From NCBI GenBank assembly GCA_014529385.2, contig CM043964.1:130538920-130602919 (forward strand): 64,000 nt of DNA. The letters are read 5' to 3'. Below are positions 42,228 to 55,114 of this stretch, piece after piece; the stretch's first letter is position 1, and each line of letters starts with the position of its first letter. Source of the stretch: Adiantum capillus-veneris (lineage: Eukaryota; Streptophyta; Polypodiopsida; Polypodiales; Pteridaceae). The position numbers and the translations under genes were made by a program. Below the pieces are notes generated by a model. It saw only the letters and a program-made list of their open reading frames with translations, ran no database searches and had not been told where the DNA came from.

Positions 42228-42704
42228 GCAGAAGAACTTCAAGGTATCAATCTTGAAATGTTGAAATGGAGAAGTGAGGAACCACATTATTGGATGCTTA
42301 ACCTTGCACTTCAACATAGGATGTTTTCATGATTGGAGTAAAAAATGGATCAAACATTTACATAAAGCGGAGATGTTAACAATGTAAACGACTATTGGAC
42401 CACGATGGTTGGTATTTTTATGGCAAAGTTTCTTGTATGTATCATGGAAATACAGATAAATGAATGGGCTAAAAATAATGACAAAAATGCAAGAGGTTTT
42501 CCAAAAACATTATGTTGATCGTGGAGCAAAGGTGAGAGGTTTTCATCTAGCTTTGTGGGCTTTAATAAATCTTTTGATATGGTTCCCCGGGAGTATGAAC
42601 TCTAAGTCCTCATGGAGCAAAGGTGAGAAATTGGCATCTTGCTTTGTGGGCTTTAAGAAAGATTTTGATATGGTTCCCCCATAGTATGAACTCTAAGTGC
42701 CAAG
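42228..42704 (+). pseudogene. LINE-2: non-LTR reverse transcriptase remnant
   Basis: Conceptual plus-strand reading in shifting frames gives EELQGINLEMLKWRSEEPHY, then NDYWTTMVGIFMAKFLVCIM, INEWAKNNDKNARGF and CFVGFKKDFDMVPP. These correspond to the RT finger and the FKKAFDxVPR-type palm motif with its first catalytic Asp. A segment of about 93 bp holding the GFxKxFDMVP motif is tandemly duplicated (about 42524-42695). The family differs from LINE-1. Confidence 0.7.
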
Positions 42705-45190
42705 TAAATATATGTTATGATATTGTATGTCCCCTATGACTTTTGTGGTGCATGTGGTTAGCATCAGCATGTGTAGGGGATAGCTTGGCTTTGTAATGAT
42801 TAATTAATATGTTGTTGTTTTGGTAAATTAGTGGTTAATTGATGGTAAGACCGATGTTTGTGTCAATTGGAATTCAGGAAGTTGAGAAGGAGACCACATA
42901 GTTGATTACTTCATTTCAATAAACAATGTGTATTGGCCTAGTGTTTTATTTTTGTTCAATAAGCTATCCATAGCAGATCATTTTGTATATATTATGCTAG
43001 AGATAGTTTTCAATAAGTGGAAACCATCTCCAATGCCATGAAACTTCATGTAAAAAAAAGGCTCTAATTTTTTACATTATTCTAAATTTTGAATAAATAT
43101 CAATACCCAAGATATAGAGTGTGCCATACACTTGAGGGCTAGATTTAGCCCAATAGTTGTGTGATTCTCTTATCTTCTTCTCTAACGTATTCTCTATATG
43201 CAATCTAGTCACCGTCTTCTTCTCTTACACTGTTTTACAATTTTGTGCCTACATAAATATTTGTGTGTGTACCAAGAAGATGGCACAATCTTGAGTGTTT
43301 ATGCTTTTGAAAGGAGAGACAGTGAAAGGTGTGAGAAACATGTGTGTAGTGGGAGCTTAGAGAAGGTTTTTGGCTTCCCCTTTGGGCAATTGTGGTATGA
43401 GAACCTTGGCTCAGTGGCTTGACATTGGCTAATGTTTGATTTTGGCAAGCACTGGCAATTAAAAGTTCCGAATCGGTAAAAATTTACAAAAAATTGATGT
43501 TGTAGTAAACTTCAAAAATTTCTTTGAATTGCTTAAGAATATTGGTGGCAAAGTTTTTCCTGCAATAACTGTAGGAAAAACTGTAATAATTGCGTATGAA
43601 ATCAAATTGGAGCTAATAATTAAACTGAATTTGCTATGAGATTCAAAGTAATTAGGACTTGAAAAAATACGTTAATGCATTGAAGAAATTAGGCAAGGAA
43701 ATCTCACAACTAATAAAGCAAGATTAATTGAAGATTTTTTTGACAAATCATTGCAAGAACATTGCGAAGAAGGCTTTTGAAGGAATTGTCAGCTTTTTGC
43801 AAAAGCTATGTGGGAATAACTTCTTGCACACAAGCAAGGCTAAAATCGACCTTCTTTGAATTCAATCAGTGTGGCTCCAAAAAAAAATCATGTTGGGATT
43901 AGGATCATCTCTTTCTTCTACATCATGGCTTAAAATAGTTTCAAATCCTTGCTAACACCTCTCTTCTCCCTCATGTTTCCTTCCCATCCTACCCGCAACT
44001 ATTATCCAACACGTTCAAGCTAAAAAGGCCACTTTTCTTGAAAATTTATGGCTTTATAAAATTAGTTTTAACTTAAAATGGATACTTTCCCATGTGAGCC
44101 TTGAAGACTTTGCAAGCTAGAAAGAACTAGTCAGCTTTGGCGAATGCGAGCATCCTCGATGATTATATATGTATAAATCATTCAATAAAATCCATTCTAT
44201 TTTTTGAGAAAACAAAAAAATAAAGCCACAACAAGATTGCCTGAAGGAGAAATAGCCCGTTGTGGTAAGATTCTTTGGCGGATTTCACAAACTATTTGTG
44301 AGTAAACCTTGTACTTGGGACCAACCAAAAGCTGGAAGGTAGGTTGTTTTTTGAGCTCTCTTCACACACAAATTTTTGATTCACCTACTCCCAATTTCAC
44401 CCTCAATTACAAAACCAGTCAAGAGATGGTCCAATGTTAAATTGCAGTTCCACAACCATGTATGCTGGATTCCATACTATTTTGATTGTCTGCATCTCCT
44501 TGTTTTCACATGCATTCATGGTGCACTTGCTACAAGCACCTGCGATCATGAAACATTTAATTAATTTACTACAAATTCTTATATATGCATGTTGTGCATC
44601 AACTTGAAAAATAATTGTAAGAACCACACAACAAACCTACACCAACTCTAAGAAAGAGTAAAATTAGTAGTAAAACATTCAATTTTAAGGATTTTAATGG
44701 AAATATAGATGCGAGCATAGTTTTTCCATGTGTCTCAACTAGATTATTATTTTTATGATGAATATTTCTTTGAACACGATAGAGCTAAATAAGCATCCAA
44801 TCATCTCAAAAGTATTATGGTGGGATGCAATTAAACAGCATGGTGAGAATCCGCTTACATGGCTTGCATTTCAGAAGCCATTGCTTCCATATTTTTACTT
44901 GCATAGTACAAGTCCACAACAGGAAGGCAATGGATCTAGTTTGATGGGGTAAAAATAAAAGTGTACATACTATGTTGACCGTTTTTGGAACTATTTGATC
45001 GAGCTATTTACTTTCAGCATGTTAGCAAGATAAAGTTTAAGCGTAAGTTTATTTTAGGATTAGCACCTCAACTAGGTGATGATGTACATGTTTGAGTCTA
45101 ACGATTTTTTTTAAAGCTAACATTTTGGTTCATTGGAGTCATACTTTCTTCAGAAGATACAAATTGGATAAATCTTCCACATCTTCTTGG
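42705..45190. other. Unassigned AT-rich sequence
   Basis: About 2.5 kb without a convincing open frame or repeat boundary. Short frames (43198-43422, 44376-44564, 44755-44952) show no known motifs. Confidence 0.45.
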
Positions 45191-45209
45191 TGATATGCAC
45201 ATTCTACCT

Positions 45210-46390
45210 ATGAGTTCTTCACCTTGGGCATCCTCAATTCTCTTGGTAAAAGGAAAAAGATGGGTCTATGCGTATGGGTGTAGATTATCATGCTTTAGAT
45301 GTAGTGACTATTAAGAACAAATATCCTCTCCTAATCATGGATGAGCTATTTGATAGACTAAAAGGAGCTTGTTATTCCTCTAAGATAGAGTTACGATCCA
45401 GCTATCATCAAGTACTCAAACGTTTAGCATATATCCCAAAGACTGTTTTTCGTACAAGACTTGGATATTATAAGTTTTTAGTTATGTCTTTTGGTTTAAC
45501 TAACTCTCCTACAATTTTTCTCACTACTATGGATGAGACAATATGACCATATTCAAGAGAATCCATCATTGACTTTTTTGATGATAATTTGTCTTTAATA
45601 TTCTCCAAGAAGAGCACTTGCAGTACCTCAAGCTCGTTATTGAGTTGCTACAAGAGCATAAATTCTATGTGAAGTTAAGGCAATAATGTTTTTGAAAACA
45701 AAAATCACCTACTTGGGACATGTTATCTCTTCTTATGGTCTTCAACTAGATCCAATTAAAGTAGATGTAATCATGCAATAGCCTCATCCTACTAATATAA
45801 AAGAATCTTTGATTTCTTTACGTATTGGAGGTTGTTATCATAAATTCATTTAGGATTGTGCAAAGCTTAGCAATTCCCATGATGGACGGGTTAAAGGCTC
45901 AAGAGAAATCCTTCACTTGGGGCAAAGAGAAACAACATAGTTTTGACGAGCTTCAGGTATCTTTAGCTACAACACCCACTTTTAGCTACTGTTGATCCCC
46001 TCAAACCATTTGTGCTTGAGATGGATGCCATTAGAAATGGTATTAGAGTAGCACTTTTGCAAGACGGATAGCCTATCAAATTTAAAAGTAAAATATTGGA
46101 TTCCACTCAACAAAATTACTTTTCTTATGAGTGTGAGCTTTATGGCAATATTCATGCTTTAAAAAAACGGCGATAGTATTTGTATGGTGCTCAATTTGAA
46201 ACTGGTTTTCATCATCATAAAAGCATCAAACAATTATCACATCAAATGGTGGTCTGAAATACTTACGATTATGTAAAGGTCAATGGTACAATGTTGTAGC
46301 TGATGCTTTAAGTCACCTGGTTGATGTAAATGCTTATGGAGATTCAAAGCAAATTTGTGCAATCTCTTAACAACATTTGTGAGGACAAGT
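45210..46390 (+). pseudogene. Gypsy-D reverse transcriptase and RNase H, broken
   Basis: RT starts with MSSSPWASSILLVK, then after a shift MRMGVDYHALDVVTIKNKYP, LFDRLKGACYSSKIELRSSY and VFRTRLGYYKFLVMSFGLTN. The usual Asp of KIDLRSGYH is Glu here (KIELRSSYH). A FFDDNL pair is visible near 45580. RNase H (PFVLEMDAIRNGI near 46000, then QFETGFHHHKSI) follows with stops. Confidence 0.8.
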
Positions 46391-46599
46391 AACATTACTC
46401 AATGGTGTGGACTCATGTTAAAAAGAGAGACCTCGTTAATAGTGATGAAAATTTTTGGAAGACTATCAAGCTCTGACATCACACCAGATTCTATTTGAGT
46501 TTCATAAATGTCCTAGTGCAGGTCACCTCCAAATACAAAAGGCATTTGGACTTATATGTGGACAATTGTACTAGCCACACTCGCATTAAGACATACATG

Positions 46600-47445
46600 C
46601 TAGGTTATTAAGGTAGAGCGACTCAAAGTTAGGGGGATTGCTTTGTCCTTCAGAGATCCTTGATGGAAAGTGGGAAATAATCTCAATGGATTTTATCATT
46701 GGACTTTTGAGTATTGTATGTGGACATGGTTTCATTTGGGTTGTTGTTGACCATCTTACCAAGATGTGTAACTTTATTCCTACTAAGAATACATTTAAAA
46801 CTACAAAATTAACAAGGCATTTATAGAGAATCTCTACTAGTTATATGGTTTACCAACTAACATTGTAAGTGATAGTGACCATAAGTTCAATGGCCATTTT
46901 TGGCAAGAAATATTGATCATAAGTTCAATAGCCATTTTTGACAAGAAATATTTGAGAACTTGGATCCTAAGCTCATCTTAAGTGTGACTAATTGTCCTGA
47001 GATAGATGGTCCCTTGATGTTAATGAATGGCTTTCAACCCTGTTCACCTATGTATGTTGGGATAGCCAATGAAAAGATTCAACAAGTCAATGACTTTTTA
47101 TGGGATCATATGTCGTCCATGGTATGTAGTGCTTGTTTTTATGTTAATCAAGATCAAAATGGATATCAAAAGTATGCGAATGGCAAAAGACGTTTAGCTA
47201 GTTTTGAAGAAGGTGATCACATTTTTTTTACGTGTATGGGAACAGCCATACAATCTTAAGACTAGTGTGGTCCATTAAGATCATGAATCCATTGGTGTGG
47301 TTGCCTATAAATTGGATTTACCATCCCTGTTTCCGTGTTCATCTAGTGTTTCAACTTATTTGTTTGAAGAAACAACTAGACACTTATGATAATTTCATGG
47401 ACCTAGACATTTTTGTTATCTACTTGGAAGAACATTAGTGTGATT
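46600..47445 (+). pseudogene. Gypsy-D integrase remnant
   Basis: PSEILDGKWEIISMDFIIGL carries the first catalytic Asp, then VVDHLTKMCNFIPTKNTF and NIVSDSDHKFNGHFWQEI (second Asp region). A 38-bp tandem duplication (TAAGTTCAATGGCCATTTTT, about 46881-46952) disrupts this part. The C-terminal part reads NDFLWDHMSS and SFEEGDHIFF, then a linker to the polypurine tract. Confidence 0.78.
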
Positions 47446-47501
47446 AAGAAGCGTTTTCCCACTTTCTTTTGACAAAAACTCTTCTCCAAAGGGGGGGGGA
47501 G

Positions 47502-48078
47502 TGTTATGACAAGGGTCAGTAGACCATAGTTGGCCACATGGGTATAGACCCTAGGGCAAGTCCCTTATAAAGTGCATGGCTAGTGGGAGGTTAATGGCAT
47601 CCCAGTCTCCCCATTGTCTCACAATTATACAACAAAGCTGAAGATGACTATGATAAGGGGTAGGATCTTGATTATGATGGTAACCAAAGAAATTATCTAA
47701 GTACTTCTATCTCCCCTCATATATTTCTTTAAGTGAAGGGCACAATGCCAAGCAAGGATGTCACAATTTTTCTATGTGATGGCAGTAATCATGACTTTAT
47801 TTCTTCTGAGCTTGCACAATAACTTTGCCTACATCACGTCTCTCCATTGTATAAGGTTAATACTATTCTTCATTTTTATAATTGTAACAACCAAGCAGAA
47901 GTTGAAATGTCTATTGGTGGCTTTTACAAATGCATACAGTCTTGCCGCACCTTTGCATGGAATTGATGTGCTTCTTTGCCATGAACCACCTTGTCTCTCT
48001 CGTCCTCCTCTCTCCCCTCACCCTCTTTCTACTTTCTCCCCCTCACTCAATATGTACCTCCACTAGTATGCCATAACA
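47502..48078 (+). repeat. Gypsy-D 3' LTR (577 bp)
   Basis: The left end TGTTATG abuts the polypurine tract and the right end CATAACA at 48072-48078 is its exact inverse. The 5' partner is missing, so the right boundary rests on the inverted repeat. Confidence 0.75.
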
Positions 48079-49719
48079 ATCCAACCTTGAAAGATCTCAC
48101 CCAAAAAAGCTAATAAAAATAAATTTTATTTTGAAATTTCACTATTTCTAATGGAATGAGTATATAAAGATTGTTCAATTTTTATTATTTGGTTATTTTT
48201 CTTAGACTTGTACATATGTCTCCTTCTCCATCTCTATATCGTTCTCTATCTTGCCTTCCCCTCTCTCATGCATGTATGGGTATGTGTTTTCATATGTTCT
48301 ATCATTGTTGCATGCACAAGCATGCATGTTTGTATATATGCTTATTGGTGTGGATGCCTCCTTCCTATACGTGGTGTATGCATGGGTGTGTATATGTGTT
48401 GATGCTTGTGTGTGAAGGTATGTGTGCAGGTATGCATGATTGTGTAATAAATAAGTTTGGAAGAGAAACAAGTTAAACCCTCCCCAACCCTATGTTGAAA
48501 GTTTGTACATGTGCACCTTGGATTTTTGGCTATAGAGACTCTATACTCAATGTGAAGCTTTGAATTTTCCCATAATAAAAGCCTGATGCATTTATTTTAT
48601 CACCACTTTCACTTTCAAGGCTACCATTGACATAGAATTTGGCATGTCAATATGTTTCTTGGCTTCCAAGGAGATGCCAATGTGCAATGTTCTTTTGGTG
48701 GTGCACAACGTCCTTTGTTATTTCCTTTTGCTACAAGTGAATCCCACCACATTGAGTGCTTTCACTTGATTTGTTGTTAGTTTTGACCTTCACCACACAC
48801 CAGTCCAATGATGGATAGATGGGTGGAGACAAGCCACACATGCCAAGGATTTGAATAGTAAAACCATGCCCATGTATCCCTGCTCTTTCCCTCCCATTAG
48901 GTTTTTCCTAGAAAACTTTGGGTTGGCACCCCTACCATGCAACTTGCAATTTGTTTCCTCCACCTTCCATTTGAGCCTGGGTAGCCATGTCCTCCTTGTT
49001 AGAGACCCTCTTGTACTTTGCATTTGTAAAACCTAGTTTTCTTGCTCACCAACATTTTGTGAGACTTGTTGGACACCACCTAATTCAGGCTATGAGAGTT
49101 GTTTGCTTTGACATCGACTAGAATTGTGCCCTTCCTTCTTTTGGTCATGACATTGTTGCAAAAGGAATCAGGTTGCTAAAAGATTTTGCTACTATAAAAA
49201 GTAGTACATCAAGCTAGGCCCCATCCCAATGTGTTTCCATTGGTGAATGCCATTCTATTTGACTATTGCAAAAGGTAGTGCTCACATGAGATATGGCACC
49301 TTCATTAAAAAGATATTTTGTGGTGGTGCCCATCCCTTGCAAGCCAAGACACAGGCTTGCCGTAAGTCAATTTTTTTCTTGGTGCCTTACAATTATCATT
49401 CACTACCTATATGCACATATAGATATTTTTAAAAATTGTTGCTACCATATTGAAAGCACCAATTTTTGTATAATGGTAGTGCACCCCAAGAATCATTTCA
49501 CTAGTGTGGATATTGCAAGTGCCACCACCTTGGCCAATGGTCCATCAACGATAAGTTTGTGCCAGGCACTTTCTCTGTGGCCCACCATGCTCGTATTAAG
49601 TGGAATGGCAATTTTTTTCCCAATTTTTGGGAAAATTATATAAATTTTTCAAACATGTTTGTGTTATGCTTGATGAGAAGCGATAACATACTTAGGAATG
49701 GATTAGAAGGCTTTACTTC
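48079..49719. other. Unassigned, partly repetitive sequence
   Basis: TG-rich and ATGCATG-rich text near 48250-48450 gives spurious frames. From 48790 on, the minus strand has conceptual coding in pieces (for example GYPGSNGRWRKQ, FLEKPNGREGTGIHGHGF) that may belong with the transposase-like remnant at 49720, but no family is certain. Confidence 0.35.
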
Positions 49720-50100
49720 TACTGGAACATGCATGGATTTTCCCTTTCGTGCATGACATTATTGGGGCTTTCATTGTACATAGTCCTAATGAACCTCCAA
49801 TTTGCATGAGCTTCATCCACCATGAAACCCACAAAGTTGGGTGGCGCTCCTTTATTTGTTGCCAGAATCTGATTAAGATTGTTCCAAAATAGAACTTGCC
49901 TGGGCTATCCACTTCTTTTGTTTGCAGATTGCTATTGTCATAAGCCCTTGCACATTGCTAGTGAGTCCAAAATGTAAGCTACCAAACATCATAACGATAA
50001 CTCCTTTCATCACACCACAAACCTTAGACCGTATATATATGTAACCATTGTTATCATACCTTCCATTTTGTGTACTTGGTTGAAACAAACCCAATAATGA
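49720..50100 (-). pseudogene. Possible DNA-transposase-like remnant
   Basis: On the minus strand, in frames broken by stops, LTSNVQGLMTIAICKQKKW is followed by GAPPNFVGFMVDEAHANWRF and IRTMYNESP. The order of a MTIAICD-like segment, a GFMxDxAxANW motif and a downstream Tyr resembles a plant transposase-type family (MULE-like) as I remember it. The match is from memory and weak, and no terminal inverted repeats were found. Confidence 0.3.
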
Positions 50101-50258
50101 AGAAGGTCCCCTTTATCCATCCTCCTTGTTTTGCTGGTGAGATCAAGTCTAGCAATGGACATCTTGAATACAAAGCACCTCTTCACTTGTGTTATTGCTT
50201 GATTGGGAAACCATAAATGAAAGGAGATGTCAATAAGTGCTAGATATTCCTTCCCTCA

Positions 50259-50430
50259 AGAGCTAGAGTCCCTTTAAACTTTCGAACCCAAATCTTAACC
50301 TTGCTTATGGAAGCACATCTATACATAAAAAGCCATTTTTCAAATTCAAAGAGCTAGAGTCCCTTTAAAATTTCAAAGTCAACTCTTCACCTTGTTAATG
50401 GAAGCACATCTATACATAGGAAGCCATGTG
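50259..50430. repeat. ~92-bp imperfect tandem duplication
   Basis: AGAGCTAGAGTCCCTTTAAA occurs at 50259 and 50351, and both copies continue to GGAAGCACATCTATACATA with several differences. Confidence 0.85.
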
Positions 50431-51299
50431 AAATAATTGTTTAAATTAAAAGAGCTCTAATGGCTATACCTCCTTGTTTGTACAAGGGGATATATCTAAT
50501 GGAAAAGAGCAACCAATCCCACCTCCCCTATAGTTTCAAAGATTGAACTCTACATTTGTGCACCCACGCTTAACAATCATTTAACATCCAATTGAATCTT
50601 GCAAGGCCCAGATATGATGTTGGTGCCCTCCATGGACTCCTTCACAAGGCTTGTCTCTTGGCTAAGAAAGTCTCTATTAAGCATCAACCTATAGAACCTC
50701 ATGTCATGCTACAAGAAATAAACAAATGACATGGACAAATGCTTTGTAGCACCAGTGGGGTATGATGGTAAAAGCACCCCAATGTTTTTAAGGCTTTGAT
50801 CTTGGAAGACACAATTCTCAATTCTTAAAATGGGAAATGTTAGATACTTGTCCATGTTTTGTGGTTGCTTGACATCATGGAGAAGATTTGTCCACAATTG
50901 TCACACATGTACTTTAAAGAGTCCCCACAACAACTTCTTTTTTGTGGTGGTAAATAGAAAGTTGAAATTGTTGGTTTTTTCCATTCATGACCATCCAAGC
51001 ACGATCCGACACAAACCATGGGAGAAAGTGTAGCATCAAAAGGTAGTGGAAGCTTGAACATTGTGCACTATTAATATATGATTGGTATCTTTGTACAAGT
51101 CAAGAGGTGGGGTTTTGATGCGAGGGTGCAATGCAGGAGCATGCACGTAAATGTGTGATGAGAAAGGAGGTGAGAAGAGGGAGATGCTTGCTTGGTGGTG
51201 TCACTGCAAGACAAATTGGTGATGACCCCTTATTCTATTAGGAGAAATGAATAGAGGTTAGTAAGTTGTACGGACAACCACTTGATTGTTATCCTAACA
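50431..51299. other. Unassigned; 3' part probably copia LTR
   Basis: No coding homology. The end next to 51300 reads TGTTAGGATAAC on the minus strand directly after a polypurine tract, so it should be the start of the 3' LTR of the neighbouring minus copia. Its far end cannot be placed. Confidence 0.4.
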
Positions 51300-53290
51300 A
51301 CCTCCCACTTAACTCTCCATGTGGCCTAAGTGATCTAAAACAAAACTATGTACAAAACCTATACACTATGAAGTATGATAATGGCTTCACCCATTAGCTC
51401 TATGCAATTTGAAAATCACTCCAAAGAAAATCTCTTTGTAAGAGCATGGTTTTGATCGATATGAACTTTGACAAGCTCCACTTATCTACCAACACATCCC
51501 AAATGAAGTGATACCTCAGCTCAATGTGTTTTGCTTTGAAATGAAACACGAGATTATATGCCAAAGCAATGGCACTTTGACTATCACAATGCAACACTAG
51601 AATTTTCTAACCCTAGTCCACATCTCCCACTAAAACATGCCAACCATAAATCCCTCTTGTTGGCCTCTGATCGTGTAACATACTTAGCCTCTGTAATGGA
51701 AGAGGACATATGATATTGAAGACGTGATCTCCAAGAGATAGCTCCTCCAAAAATATGAAAACGTATTCAAATATAGACCTCTTATTGTCAACATTCACCA
51801 CATAATCCGCAACCAATGATGGATGCATCACTCATTTTGAAGCATAAGCACTTGCTTGTTGTACCCATAAAGTACCTTTCAATGCATCCCAATGTTTCCA
51901 AAGCTAAGGAATAAAGAATCTTAGCCATCTTGAATCATCCTTGCTAAGTTTCACATATGTCGGCATTGGGGTACTCGATGCCTCCCCCCCCCCCCTGCAT
52001 AATGAAACAATGTGAACCTTATGTATATGTGATTCTTGAGACACATTGAATTCTCTCTGACCTATCAGGTCTGATATGCATAACAATAAAGTGACTAGTT
52101 TCCCCCAAATCCTTCATAACAAACATCTAACCAAAAAAGTGCTTTAAATTGGCAATTTCTTGATAGTTCTTTCCAACAACTAGCATGTCATCCATATATA
52201 ATACGAGAAGAATGAGCGAACCATCTGTGAACTTCTTCATGTACAAATAGTGATCTTCTTGATTTCTCTTATATCCATTAGAGTGCAAAAATGTATTGGA
52301 TTTCTAATACCATTGCCTAAATTCTTGCCGCAAGCTTTTTTTTTTTTTTTGAGTTTACACACAAGCTCTTCTGTGCTTGGCTTCACAAACTTGATCAATT
52401 TGCTACATGTATACATCCTATTGGAGATCACAATGAAGGAAATCCATCTTTACATCCATTTGAACTAGCTCCAAGTCCTCAATAGCTACTAATCCAACAC
52501 CAAACACAAAGTAGTAATCTTGACCACATGTGAGAAGATTTTGTCAAAATATACAACTTTCTATTACACAATTTCCCTTCTTGACAATTTATCAACTATT
52601 CTCAAACATGGTTGTGTATCATCTAGTTGTCCAGCAGAGACTAACTCAAGAACATGTCTGACATTTGCTAGCATAATTCCATGCCACGTGGAACCACCAG
52701 ATTATTTCTCCAATTCCAATAATCTCAAGCGAGTGAGACCAATCCAATTTGACTATACTTAGAGAGCCCTCCGCATAAGGGGAAAACCACTCTCTATGCG
52801 ATGTAACATAGAAACTTGCATTAGAATCTATCAACCAATTTTGTGTATAACTGGCATCTTGTGTGACAAGTGTAGTGAGATTTGAGGTAAGAACCAAGAT
52901 GTCTAAGGTATGAGTTGTCTCAAAAACATCTTACAACTTGATTTCCTCAAGCTTAGCCTTCCCCTTTGCATCACTATTAGACTTCCTAGTCTCTTGAGAC
53001 ATGTTGTCTCTTTGTACCACACGACAATCCTTCTTACTATTTCCTTTCTTAGGCCAATAGAAGCACTCAACATTATGCATGGAACCATATACTTACTATG
53101 AGAGTTCTTGCAATCCTTAGACTTGGCATGCTCATAAGTGCTCTCTCTTTGTGAGACTCTGCAATGTAAACATCACTACTCTTGATAGGCTCAAGACATT
53201 TCCTTTCAACCTCCTCAGTAAGCAAACTACCGACTAAATCATCATAGACCAACTTGCCTTGAAGCGCGGAGTTACTTATGATCAACACTG
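51300..53290 (-). mobile_element. Copia-5, minus-strand element with RT deleted
   Basis: From high to low coordinates: a Gag piece (YDDLVGSLLTEEVERKC, about 53240), a degraded knuckle (CFYWPKKGNSKKDC), protease (NWLIDSNASFYVTSHREW, about 52810; D-S-N-A), RT tail (LVCKLKKK, about 52360) and RNase H (LHCDSQSAIALAY, about 51590). A polypurine tract AAGTGGGAGG follows at 51311-51302. Integrase and the RT core are deleted and all parts carry stops or shifts. Confidence 0.78.
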
Positions 53291-54075
53291 AAACAGCTAC
53301 ATTTTACTTTTTCATTTGCGAAATACTGGTGAGATAACATTCCATTTTAACTACAAAAGAAACAGGGTACTCATGTGCAAGAAAAGCTTTAACATATTCA
53401 TAAGGTTTACTTGAAGTTATTTGAGACTCTTTGCGAATTGTCCATAGGATTTTTTTTTGAAATTTTCTTGAAAAAAAAAATTTGGCGAATTTTTAAAAAA
53501 AGTATATAATGATTGCCAATTCTCATGAAACGCATACTTGTTTGATATAAGAATTAAGAAAATTAAGGATGACTACACAGATTAGAGTGACAACTAACCC
53601 AGAGAAACTTAAAGCAATTAATAGAAAGTTACAAATGGCCAGACTAAAACACAAATCACGACCAGTTGAACCCTATAGGACTAGAGAATTCTTGCCTAGA
53701 AAAGCTAAAGCCTCTGAAAAAACTGTCATTGTGATTGATCATAAATCAAGATCGTAGAGGGTTGTCCTGGGGGTGTGACAACGATAACAAGTGGTGGGGG
53801 TCACTTGGTATCTGTCTACCTATTCATTGCAACCTATCTTAATAAGCTTTGATGTTTGGACGGTGGCACGTACCGACCTCTCCTTCACCTAACAGGAGAT
53901 GCACCTACTTCTCTAGGATTGCCAGTTGTTCTTTGTGTACTTGATGAATCAATTGGTTGATTTTTAGAGTTCAATTTTTCATATTGTGTCTTTACAATTG
54001 AGTCATTTTTTGAAGTCTACTTAAGTTTGATAGAATTTGAAACAATTCACTATATGGTTCTGTAAAGATGGAAAA

Positions 54076-54108
<33 letters not shown>

Positions 54109-54366
54109 TGAGATTGCTTGATCCGACCTTAATCTGCTAAAGACATTATTTGTTTGGAACTCTTTCTTTTCTGACATTTTGTTTGAAACTAAGAAATTGC
54201 TTTAGTTTGCTAACTTTCATATGTTTATAATTATCGCTTAGACTCCCCCTATATCTCTATATCATGACTTGGTTATCTTGGAAGGTTTGCCCTCATAATA
54301 CCTGTGTGATTGACTTTTTGAGCTTTACCTGGCACTTTTCTTAACCTTGGTGGGACCCCCCTTTTT
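53291..54366. other. Unassigned sequence with (AC)n
   Basis: A 62-codon frame at 53569-53757 is Lys/Arg-rich with no recognised motif. An (AC)n run lies at 54084-54108. The last bases (CTTTTT) form the left flank of Copia-6. Confidence 0.45.
54084..54108. repeat. (AC)n microsatellite
   Basis: An uninterrupted run of about 12 AC units flanked by AAAGCAA and TGAG. Confidence 0.95.
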
Positions 54367-55036
54367 TGTTAAGTATGGAGCGTGATTTACCCCTTGTATT
54401 TTTTGTATTAAGAACGCACATTTGTAAGGCCCCCGTTATGAGGAGAATCCATCATGTGTGAAGAAAAATCACTCGTCAAAAAACCAAAAATTCATTGCCA
54501 TTCGTCGAAATATTATGACTGGACGACGGTCGAAAAGTGGTTGTACAATGGCCAATCGGTTGGCCGGTGGCCAATAGTCAATGGCCGATGACCGATTTCA
54601 AGGCGGACTTGTCTTCTCAAAGGTGTACACACATGGGCACATTGGAGAGTCCAACTTGGACTTGTCTACACAAGGACGACTACACATGAGACCTCTCATG
54701 AGAGGGGGCAACCCTTTTGGCCTATAAAAGGAGGCCTCTTCTGCACACAAAAGGGATTGTGGTGCATTGTGAAGTTGATTTGAAGTGGTGAGAGTGAAGC
54801 AAAGTGGGAGCTCTATTAAGGGTATAATCCATTTGTAACCTACTTCTTGTTTGAAGTACTAAAGCCATTGAGTGGTTGCTTTCCCGTGGATGTATCCCAC
54901 ATTGGGTAAACCACGTATATCATGTGTGCTCTCTCTCTCTCTCTCTCTACTCTATAATCTCTCATGTGTGAAAATTATCTCTCTCCATCAAGTAAACTAC
55001 TCTAATATCTACTTAGCTACGTCCTATTTCCTAACA
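54367..55036 (+). repeat. Copia-6 5' LTR (670 bp)
   Basis: Contains a TATA-like TATAAAAGGAGG (about 54723), a CT tract (about 54931) and the terminal CTACGTCCTATTTCCTAACA. It is shorter than the 3' LTR because it has fewer copies of the TCAATGGCCG-type minisatellite. Confidence 0.93.
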
Positions 55037-55114
55037 ACTAGTATCTGAGCAAGGTTTGCTCGTAGCTAAAGTATCTCAAGGAAAGGATTCCTTGAATTGA
55101 GTGGGAGTCGTGGC

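Larger units (their letters stand above)
45191..48078 (+). mobile_element. Gypsy-D, 5'-truncated, with 3' LTR
   Basis: A plus-strand RT, RNase H and integrase in decayed form lead to a strong polypurine tract (AAAGGGGGGGGGAG, ending 47501) and an LTR with terminal inverted repeats. Gag, protease and 5' LTR are missing. It shares no obvious LTR sequence with the other gypsies in the window. Confidence 0.82.

Noticed and set aside
48208-48476. Frames in ATGCATG/TGTG-rich text near 48300
   Set aside because: Low-complexity sequence read differently on both strands; no conserved protein.
53569-53757. 62-codon Lys/Arg-rich frame as a possible small protein
   Set aside because: No motif, no homology recognised and AT-rich repeat surroundings; the length is expected by chance.
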